NCBI GenBank assembly: GCA_964555295.1
Contig: CAZKRL010000044.1
Location: 1 to 21,476, forward strand
DNA length: 21,476 nucleotides
From: CAZKRL01 sp964555295
Lineage (GTDB): Bacteria > Bacteroidota > Bacteroidia > Flavobacteriales_D > Sanyastnellaceae
Direction of reading: 5' to 3'
Part shown: one piece after another, positions 16,567 to 21,476 of the stretch
Layout: every line of letters begins with the position of its first letter
Numbering within the stretch: position 1 is the first letter of the stretch
Notes under the pieces: model-generated
What the model was told of the DNA's origin: nothing
The model's input: the letters and a program-made list of their open reading frames with translations, nothing else
The model's database searches: none
Program-made: the position numbers and the translations under genes

Positions 16567-17741
16567 GCGACTTCTAAAATCATCGCTGAAGCGCCTCCAC
16601 CACCATTACATATACCGGCACCTCCCAATCTTCCACCTTCTTGTTTTAATACATGAATGAGTGTTACGAGTATTCTTGCGCCGGAGCAACCCAGTGGGTG
16701 TCCCAATGAAACGGCACCACCATAAACGTTAACTTTTGCAGGGTCAAGTCCCAGCGACTTCATGTTTGCTATACCAACAACTGAAAATGCTTCATTCAAT
16801 TCAATAAAATCCAGTTGATCAATACCAATGCCTGCTTTGGCCGCTGCTTTTGGTAGGGCTATTGAGGGCGAAGTGGTAAACCATTCTGGGGCTTGTTCAG
16901 CGTCGGAATAGGCTAGAACTTTGGCAAGGGGTGTAAGACCTAACGCCTTCATTTTTTCGCCACTCATTAGAATCAATGCCGCTGCCCCATCATTCATAGT
17001 GCTGGCATTTGCAGCAGTTACGCTTCCATCTTTCGTAAAAACGGGTTTGAGGGATGGAATTTTTTCAAAATGTACATTCTTGTATTCTTCATCCTCTGCA
17101 AATGTGACTGTTTCTCCTTTGCGTCCGGTCCATTGCATTGGAATCACTTCATTACTGAATTTCCCCGATTTCCAGGCGTTTGCCGACCGTGTATAGCTCT
17201 CAATTGCAAAGGCATCTTGTTCCTCTCTGGAAATACCGCATTCTTTTGCACACATGTCGGCTGCAACGCCCATTGCATAGTTGTGATATACATCTGTTAA
17301 GCCATCTTTTGCAAGGCCATCAATCATTTGTGTATTTCCGTATTTGTTGCCCCAGCGCATACTCTCTGAATAAAACGGAACTTGGCTCATGCTTTCCATG
17401 CCTCCTGCTATTATCACATTGGCATCACCGCAACGTATACTCTGTGCAGCTTGCATAACGGCTTTCATACCGGATGCACAAACTTTATTCACGGTTGTAC
17501 AATTGACCTTATCAGGCAATCCAGCAAGCTTCGACGCTTGTCGAGCCGGCGCCTGTCCGAGATTGGCTTGTAATACACAACCCATGATGACTTCGTCAAC
17601 CTCGTCTTTGTTGAGATCAATTTGCTGAATTGCGCCCTGAATGGCTGCGGCCCCCAATCTTGGGGCGGTAAATGACGCCAATGTTCCTCCAAAACTTCCG
17701 AGTGGGGTTCTAACGGCAGCAACGATAAATACTTCTTTCAT
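16563..17741 (-). CDS. Acetyl-CoA C-acetyltransferase (thiolase)
   Basis: A 392-residue thiolase, the usual length. Catalytic residues are Cys88 (NKVCASGMKAV), His348 (GGAVSLGHPLGCSGAR) and Cys378 (GICNGGGGASA), with NEAF at 316-319. It condenses two acetyl-CoA to acetoacetyl-CoA or splits 3-ketoacyl-CoA. Segments such as DEEYKNV, TVTAANAST-like VTAANASTMNDGAAAL and SYTRSANAWKSGKF resemble the mitochondrial acetoacetyl-CoA thiolase (ACAT1, atoB/phaA type) more than long-chain FadA. One variation is AMG at about 156-158, where many short-chain enzymes have HMG. The gene stands alone, with its own -7-like motif, so which pathway it serves (ketone-body, isoprenoid or branched-chain amino acid catabolism) is open. 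Confidence 0.9.
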   Translation of the reverse strand: MKEVFIVAAVRTPLGSFGGTLASFTAPRLGAAAIQGAIQQIDLNKDEVDEVIMGCVLQANLGQAPARQASKLAGLPDKVNCTTVNKVCASGMKAVMQAAQSIRCGDANVIIAGGMESMSQVPFYSESMRWGNKYGNTQMIDGLAKDGLTDVYHNYAMGVAADMCAKECGISREEQDAFAIESYTRSANAWKSGKFSNEVIPMQWTGRKGETVTFAEDEEYKNVHFEKIPSLKPVFTKDGSVTAANASTMNDGAAALILMSGEKMKALGLTPLAKVLAYSDAEQAPEWFTTSPSIALPKAAAKAGIGIDQLDFIELNEAFSVVGIANMKSLGLDPAKVNVYGGAVSLGHPLGCSGARILVTLIHVLKQEGGRLGGAGICNGGGGASAMILEVA

Positions 17742-17759
17742 TGAGAAAATTTAATGGGT

Positions 17760-17767
17760 CAAAAATA
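17760..17767 (-). promoter_or_regulatory. -7 promoter element for the thiolase gene (TATTTTTG)
   Basis: Read on the minus strand this is TATTTTTG, an exact TAnnTTTG match 18 nt before the thiolase ATG. No TTG is seen at the -33 spacing, where a terminator hairpin lies instead. The motif is also the T-rich tail of that hairpin. Confidence 0.4.
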
Positions 17768-17794
17768 CAAACTCCGCCTACTTGGTAGACGGAG
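17762..17794 (-). terminator. Intrinsic terminator after yceI
   Basis: On the minus strand CTCCG-t-CTAC pairs with GTAG-g-CGGAG around a 3-nt CAA loop, with one mismatch in a ten-position stem. TTTGTATTTTT follows. It lies about 95 nt after the yceI stop and just before the thiolase start, and should end the crp-like/yceI transcripts. Confidence 0.65.
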
Positions 17795-17886
17795 CTTTGA
17801 ATGTGCTGATTTGCGTATGTCTTACCAGCGATTCCGATCAAGAGCATTCAACGGAACATCATGCTTATAAGCTGGTATCCGAAATC

Positions 17887-18465
17887 TTATTGGTTTAGAG
17901 CAACTTCGATGTCCGCGTTCAGTTGCACTTCATCTGAAGCCACACTAGCGGGCAAAGAAGCACCAATATTGAAATCGGTTCTTTTAATGATTCCTGTTAC
18001 TTTAAAGCCTGCAAGGTCTGAGCCTGATTTTGTTTTTGAAGATCCGGTATGCACAGCTTTCAAGGTGACATCTTTAGTGATGCCATGCAATGTCAGTTTT
18101 CCTTGTACCTCGTATTCACGTTCGCTATTCTTCAATTTTTTTACAGAGTTGCTTTTGAATGTCAATTCTGGAAATTTTTCGGCATCGAAATAATCTGCCG
18201 TTTTCAAGTGATCATCTCGCATTTGAAAACCTGTATTTATACTGGAGGTCTGTGCTGTAAGCTCAATGACGGCATCTGTAAAGTCAGTTCCTTTCGATGT
18301 GATAGTTGCCGAAACAGTTCTGAAATCCCCCTGAAGCTCAGCAATCCCCATATGATTCAGAACGAATCCAAGGCGTGAATGAGAATTGTCGAGCGTCCAT
18401 TTACCTGAAGGAAGGCTGGTAAATGCAAATAGGCACAATGCGATAATGGGTAATGTGTTTTTCAT
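17887..18465 (-). CDS. YceI family periplasmic protein
   Basis: A 192-residue secreted protein with a signal peptide (about 1-20, ending SLPSG) and one YceI-like lipocalin-type beta-barrel domain. Family landmarks are WTLDNSHSRLGFVLNHMGIAELQGDF at the mature N-terminus, SINTGFQMRDDHLKTADYFDAEKFPELTF in the middle, LTLHGITKDVTL, and a final FNIGASLPASVASDEVQLNADIEV strand pair. YceI proteins bind isoprenoid or amide lipids in a barrel cavity; a role in stress or isoprenoid handling is commonly suggested. It lies 83 nt downstream of a Crp/Fnr regulator in the same orientation, so it may be its target or co-transcribed. The gap contains paired TTCT/AGAA half-sites. The ligand here is unknown. 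Confidence 0.9.
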   Translation of the reverse strand: MKNTLPIIALCLFAFTSLPSGKWTLDNSHSRLGFVLNHMGIAELQGDFRTVSATITSKGTDFTDAVIELTAQTSSINTGFQMRDDHLKTADYFDAEKFPELTFKSNSVKKLKNSEREYEVQGKLTLHGITKDVTLKAVHTGSSKTKSGSDLAGFKVTGIIKRTDFNIGASLPASVASDEVQLNADIEVALNQ

Positions 18466-18502
18466 CTTTCTGATTTTTTAAAGTTATTTGGTGCAAATCA
18501 AG

Positions 18503-18522
18503 TTCTTGTGAGAATAGTTCTC
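18503..18522. promoter_or_regulatory. Overlapping inverted repeats between crp-like gene and yceI
   Basis: TTCT-TGTG-AGAA (18503-18514) and GAGAA-TAG-TTCTC (18510-18522) share the central GAGAA, giving alternating TTCT/AGAA half-sites. Either an operator for the neighbouring Crp/Fnr-type protein or two alternative small hairpins is possible. The sequence does not match the classical FNR or CRP box. Confidence 0.3.
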
Positions 18523-18548
18523 TATTAACCTGGATTAAGAAATTGAGT

Positions 18549-19079
18549 TCATTTTACTTTGACAATTTCTCTTCTGATTTTGCTCAGCGCCTCCGGGGTT
18601 ATTCCAAGGTAGGATGCAATGTTTTTTTGTGAGATGCGATGAATCAATTGGGGATAGGTTTCCACAAAGTGTTCATAGCGTTCCCTGGCTGGAGCACTCA
18701 TCAGCATCAAAACCCTTCTTTGGAGCACAGCAACGCGTCGTGCTAATAATTTGGCTCTCTCTGCGGGACTATTTTTTGTTGGGTTATTTCCCAAAAAATC
18801 ATGAGCGTCCATTTTAATCACCCAAGAATCTTCCAGGCATTGTATATATAAAACCGAGGGCTGATTGAATTCAGTTGCTTCAAGATCGGAAATGATCCAA
18901 TTCTCCGGCGCAAACATGAAGTTGTGCTCTTTTCCTTTGATGTCGATGGTGTAACTACGAAGCAATCCCTTCAAGACTAGATACCCCACCTTTTTTTCGT
19001 CGCCCGGACACTGAAGAATCGAGCCCTTTTTATAGAATATTGAACTGACAGTGTGATTTGATTCTTCGTTTGTCAGCAT
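18549..19079 (-). CDS. Crp/Fnr family transcriptional regulator
   Basis: A 176-residue regulator with an N-terminal cyclic-nucleotide-binding-type beta-roll (about 15-105: KKGSILQCPGDEKKVGYLVLKG, NFMFAPENWIISDLEA), a dimerisation helix (about 105-130: RRVAVLQRRVLMLMS) and a C-terminal helix-turn-helix (IASYLGITPEALSKIRREI, about 154-172). The layout matches the Bacteroidota Crp/Fnr subgroup with ENWxISD and YLGITPExLS blocks. No Fe-S cysteine cluster is evident, so it is not a classical FNR, and the ligand is unknown. It is about 15-20 residues shorter at the N-terminus than relatives I recall. The frame stays open upstream to an ATT at 19110-19112 with plausible sequence, so the true start could lie there. 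It probably regulates itself and/or yceI (inference). Confidence 0.85.
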   Translation of the reverse strand: MLTNEESNHTVSSIFYKKGSILQCPGDEKKVGYLVLKGLLRSYTIDIKGKEHNFMFAPENWIISDLEATEFNQPSVLYIQCLEDSWVIKMDAHDFLGNNPTKNSPAERAKLLARRVAVLQRRVLMLMSAPARERYEHFVETYPQLIHRISQKNIASYLGITPEALSKIRREIVKVK

Positions 19080-19234
19080 CGATTGATGATCTTTTAGTTC
19101 TGTTTTCAGAATGACATGCCCAAATGAGCCAATCTTTTATAAAGAGTGAGAACAAGCTGAAATTTAAACGAAGTGAATTTTTATCCGATCAGGATCGAGT
19201 AGATTCGATAGGAGTAAAAGTTGGAAAAAGCGTA

Positions 19235-19495
19235 TTACTTTTTCTTTTCGAACTTTGCGTAGCGCGATTTGAATTTGTCAATTCTACCCGCTGTATCTAC
19301 TAACTGCATCTTACCAGTAAAGAAAGGGTGAGACTGACTTGTGATCTCTAATTTGACAAGAGGGTATTCGTTGCCATCCTCCCACTGAACTGTTTCCTTC
19401 GTATTAACGGTAGATTTACCTATGAAGGAGTAGTCATTAGACATGTCTTTAAAAACGACGAGTCTATAATTCTCGGGATGGGTTCCTTTTTTCAT
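19235..19495 (-). CDS. rpmE2: 50S ribosomal protein L31, type B
   Basis: An 86-residue protein of the large ribosomal subunit. It begins MKKGTHPENYRLVVFKDMSN and contains KLEITSQSHPFFTGKMQLVDT and RIDKFKSRYAKFEKKK, a clear type B L31. It has no zinc-binding cysteines, which separates type B from the zinc-containing type A. The frame stays open upstream to 19798, but the added residues overlap the promoter and the next divergent gene and are not conserved. ATG 19495 is supported by family alignment and by a promoter just above it. It is transcribed toward the crp-like gene, 155 nt away, with no clear terminator between them. Confidence 0.95.
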   Translation of the reverse strand: MKKGTHPENYRLVVFKDMSNDYSFIGKSTVNTKETVQWEDGNEYPLVKLEITSQSHPFFTGKMQLVDTAGRIDKFKSRYAKFEKKK

Positions 19496-19515
19496 GGTTC
19501 TGCAAATTTGGGCGG

Positions 19516-19546
19516 CAAATATACATGGAATTTGGATTCTTCCAAG
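19516..19546 (-). promoter_or_regulatory. Bacteroidota-type promoter for rpmE2
   Basis: On the minus strand CTTG (19546-19543) is followed after 19 nt by TATATTTG (19523-19516), an exact -7 match at favourable spacing. The predicted leader to ATG 19495 is about 14-17 nt. Confidence 0.55.
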
Positions 19547-19661
19547 TCTGAAGCCATTAATCGCGTTCATGCACATGGGCATGTTTGCAAAAGTCCAACA
19601 GTTGCTCATGTATTGACTCATGAGCGAAACACTTTTGACTGCAGCCAAACCAAAGTAAATC

Positions 19662-21101
19662 ATGAAAATAATCAGCCTTTTTATTGGGTATTTATGCTTT
19701 ATAGGCGCTTTCTTTTCAGATGATATTCGGGTTGAATCCAATCTTCCCGGTGAATTGATAAGTGGGCATCGCCACCTCATTGAGGTTGAAGTTGCCAAGG
19801 GTTCTATTCAAGGGTTTTCAAAGCTTGAATTAAGCGTACCATCCGGTTTCAGTGTTATGCCGTCAGATATTCATGGGGCGTCTTTTACGTTCAGTGGTGG
19901 CAGAGCACGATTTATTTGGATGGAAATGCCGCCGGGTGAGACGTTTACTGTGTCATACTACATTGAATCGGAACCGAATAAAGAGGGAATTTATGAAATA
20001 TCCGGGGTGTTTTCATACGTGAATGACAATGTGCGAAAGGACTTGAAAATTCCGTCGAAGCAAATCAAATTGGTTCCAAAGCAAAGCGTGGTGATGCAAG
20101 AATACAATTTAAAGGAAGATGTTGAATTGGTTTGTGAGCGATATGTAACCCGACTGAATGAAAGTGAATTTCAGGTGAGGCTGGTAGTAAGGAATAATCA
20201 AATTAAGGGCTTTGGTAAGGTTTTGGAGACATTGCCCTCTGGATGTGTGGCCAGGAAGTTGAATGATGGTGGAGCCGTAGTAACTCAAGATGCCAACACC
20301 ATAAAGTTTGTTTGGTTCGAGGTGCCCGACGCGTCGACTTTTGAGGTCAGCTATCTCGTGTCGTGCCCGGTTCCTTGTAATGAAATCTCAATTCAAGGTC
20401 AGATTTCATATACTGAAAACCGAAAGCCGTTTACCATTGATGTGGTGAACATGGAAAGTGCATCAGCCCTTTCAGTTCGTGATCCAGGTTTAGCTCAAGA
20501 CTCAAAACCGACCCCGTTGGAGCAAAATCAAAATCAGGTTTCGACCGATAACCAAGTCTCGTCTAAACCCGAGAACCCCACAGCTGACAAGGATGTATCT
20601 GCTGCTAATGCTGTTCCTACTTCTCCGGTTGCAGCGGATGTGAAGGGTAACGACACATCGGTAACGATGAATCATGATATTAAAACTTCCACTGAGACTT
20701 CAAGGGAGGATAAAGAGCGAGTTGTTGTAAATGATAACCCAGTGCTCGAAACTCAAACAGCAGATAATAATAACGAGGTGAAGATCTCCAAGTTGGTCGC
20801 AGAGCCCTCACGGGGAATCACCTACAGTGTTCAGATTTTGGCTGCACATCGTGTTGTTGAAAAAACATATTTTAGTAAGCGACATGGGTATAATGGAGGG
20901 TATAATATTGAACACCATGAAGGATGGATTAAATATGTCGCTGGACAATATGATGCATACTCAGATGCCAGGGCAGCTAGGGAGGATCTCAAGCAAGGCA
21001 CTCGAGATTTTCCTGGGCCGTTCGTTACCGCATATCAGGATGGAGCGAGGATTTCTGTGCAAGAAGCATTGCTCAATTCTAACCAGCGGTGGATACCATA
21101 G
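19662..21101 (+). CDS. Exported two-module protein with C-terminal SPOR-like domain
   Basis: A 479-residue protein with a signal peptide (about 1-19), no lipobox and no other membrane span. Residues 38-131 and 170-263 are diverged copies of one beta-rich module, with period 132. SIQGFSKLELSVPSG matches QIKGFGKVLETLPSG, and FIWMEMPPGETFTVSYYI matches FVWFEVPDASTFEVSYLV. A long linker (about 270-385) rich in Ser, Thr, Asn, Asp, Pro and Lys follows. The last ~85 residues begin TYSVQILAAH and include GWIKYVAGQYDAYSDARAAREDLK, a SPOR-like pattern known to bind denuded peptidoglycan strands. I infer a periplasmic cell-wall-associated protein. The paired module is not a family I can name. It is divergent from rpmE2 and followed by terminator hairpins. 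I saw no exact TAnnTTTG promoter. Confidence 0.7.
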   Translation: MKIISLFIGYLCFIGAFFSDDIRVESNLPGELISGHRHLIEVEVAKGSIQGFSKLELSVPSGFSVMPSDIHGASFTFSGGRARFIWMEMPPGETFTVSYYIESEPNKEGIYEISGVFSYVNDNVRKDLKIPSKQIKLVPKQSVVMQEYNLKEDVELVCERYVTRLNESEFQVRLVVRNNQIKGFGKVLETLPSGCVARKLNDGGAVVTQDANTIKFVWFEVPDASTFEVSYLVSCPVPCNEISIQGQISYTENRKPFTIDVVNMESASALSVRDPGLAQDSKPTPLEQNQNQVSTDNQVSSKPENPTADKDVSAANAVPTSPVAADVKGNDTSVTMNHDIKTSTETSREDKERVVVNDNPVLETQTADNNNEVKISKLVAEPSRGITYSVQILAAHRVVEKTYFSKRHGYNGGYNIEHHEGWIKYVAGQYDAYSDARAAREDLKQGTRDFPGPFVTAYQDGARISVQEALLNSNQRWIP

Positions 21102-21188
21102 AATGATAGCACTACAGTAAAATGCAAAGGCATTTATAAGAGTAGTATTTGGTTAATTATAGAATTTGTTTAGGTAATTTAGTTAGTG

Positions 21189-21220
21189 AATCTCCCGACA
21201 ACGGTTGGGGGATTTTCTTT
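21189..21220 (+). terminator. Intrinsic terminator downstream of the SPOR-like gene
   Basis: AATCTCCC (21189-21196) pairs with GGGGGATT (21207-21214) with one G-T pair, around a 10-nt loop. TTCTTT follows. It lies about 90 nt after the stop codon and is probably the main terminator for that gene. Confidence 0.6.
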
Positions 21221-21234
21221 TATGGGATAAAATG

Positions 21235-21273
21235 AAACGCGCAGTAATGAGAATTTCTTTACTGCGCGTTTTT
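21235..21273. terminator. Strong bidirectional terminator hairpin
   Basis: AAACGCGCAGTAA (21235-21247) is a perfect inverted repeat of TTACTGCGCGTTT (21259-21271), with an 11-nt loop. The plus-strand product ends in TTTTT and the minus-strand product in TTTCATTTT. It can stop the tRNA transcript from the right and any read-through from the left. Confidence 0.8.
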
Positions 21274-21275
21274 AG

Positions 21276-21361
21276 TACCCGGGACGGGAATCGAACCCGT
21301 ACAGTCATTACTGACCGCAGGATTTTAAGTCCTGTGCGTCTACCAGTTCCGCCACCCGGGC
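21276..21361 (-). tRNA. tRNA-Leu (anticodon UAA)
   Basis: 86 nt. The acceptor stem GCCCGGG pairs with CCCGGGT (first pair G-U), with discriminator A. The anticodon loop CTTAAAA gives anticodon TAA (21325-21327), read as UAA. There is a long variable arm as expected for Leu, and the T arm contains GGTTCGAATCC. CCA is not encoded. The transcribed 5' end is at 21361. It is followed within 5 nt by the bidirectional hairpin. Confidence 0.95.
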
Positions 21362-21365
21362 GGGT

Positions 21366-21395
21366 AAAAAAAATCCCGATCACATTGGATCGGGA
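21366..21395 (-). terminator. Intrinsic terminator between tRNA-Gly and tRNA-Leu
   Basis: On the minus strand TCCCGATC pairs perfectly with GATCGGGA around a 6-nt loop, followed by eight T. It begins 7 nt after the tRNA-Gly 3' end and its T-run stops 5 nt before the tRNA-Leu 5' end. Confidence 0.75.
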
Positions 21396-21401
21396 AACCT
21401 G

Positions 21402-21474
21402 AGCGGGAGACGAGACTCGAACTCGCGACCCTAACCTTGGCAAGGTTATGCTCTACCAACTGAGCTACTCCCGC
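21402..21474 (-). tRNA. tRNA-Gly (anticodon GCC)
   Basis: 73 nt. GCGGGAG pairs with CTCCCGC, with discriminator U. The D arm is AGCTCAGTTGGTAGAGC, the anticodon GCC is at 21439-21441, and the T arm contains AGTTCGAGTCT. CCA is not encoded. The 5' end lies 2 nt from the window end, so its promoter is outside the window. Confidence 0.95.
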
Positions 21475-21476
21475 TT

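Noticed and set aside
16921..17628. Several plus-strand frames of 60-90 codons
   Set aside because: They are shadows opposite the well-supported thiolase gene.
17861..18378. Plus-strand frames of about 110 codons
   Set aside because: They lie opposite the yceI gene, whose protein is clearly recognised.
19185..19197. CGATC/GATCG palindrome after rpmE2 as a terminator
   Set aside because: The loop would be about 2 nt and no T-run follows on the minus strand.
19496..19798. Upstream extension of the L31 frame (about 100 extra residues)
   Set aside because: Type B L31 is about 85 residues; the extension covers the rpmE2 promoter and the 5' end of the divergent gene.
21183..21443. Open frames across the tRNA genes on both strands
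   Set aside because: They are read through tRNA and terminator sequence and have no protein character.

Overview
The window looks like chromosomal core sequence from a marine-type Bacteroidota (Flavobacteriia-like) bacterium. Evidence for this is a MurF-alanine racemase fusion, secreted proteins with type IX secretion (T9SS) C-terminal domains, DUF4105 and DUF5723 envelope proteins, a Tdk that has lost most zinc cysteines, a Crp/Fnr protein with the Bacteroidota HTH style, type B L31, and promoter motifs of the TAnnTTTG class. I see no insertion sequence, prophage, CRISPR array or integrase. Finer taxonomy cannot be given from the sequence alone.

Layout. 1-284: non-coding, with a large degenerate TTTGCG-type inverted repeat and a second palindromic hairpin. 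285-7814 (+): six tightly packed, mostly overlapping genes (DUF4105 membrane protein, lipoprotein, DUF5723 outer-membrane-type protein, kdsA, a T9SS-sorted repeat protein, a GT-C type membrane glycosyltransferase), probably one envelope operon. 7868-8677 (+): a SAM methyltransferase. 8765-11805 (+): tdk and murF-alr, overlapping by 4 nt behind a recognisable promoter. 11855-15381 (+): a large secreted subtilase (Fn3, GEVED, T9SS CTD) and a PLP enzyme of the ACC deaminase/D-cysteine desulfhydrase family that starts on the protease stop codon. 15395-16069 (-): alpha/beta hydrolase. 16174-16566 (+): unrecognised 130-residue protein with a TTG start. 16563-17741 (-): thiolase. 17887-19079 (-): YceI protein and a Crp/Fnr regulator. 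19235-19495 (-): type B L31. 19662-21101 (+): exported two-module protein with a C-terminal SPOR-like domain. 21276-21474 (-): tRNA-Leu(UAA) and tRNA-Gly(GCC), each followed by a terminator hairpin.

Together: the first operon is centred on envelope biogenesis (Kdo synthesis for LPS, lipoprotein, outer-membrane and secreted proteins). MurF-Alr supplies and attaches D-Ala for peptidoglycan. The SPOR-like protein probably binds cell-wall glycan. The thiolase, PLP enzyme, tdk and L31 are ordinary metabolism or housekeeping. I found no obvious new multi-gene system. The most interesting points are the two-module SPOR-like protein, the Asp-to-Glu change in the subtilase catalytic site, near-leaderless promoters, the terminator between the two tRNAs, and the inverted-repeat cluster between the crp-like and yceI genes.
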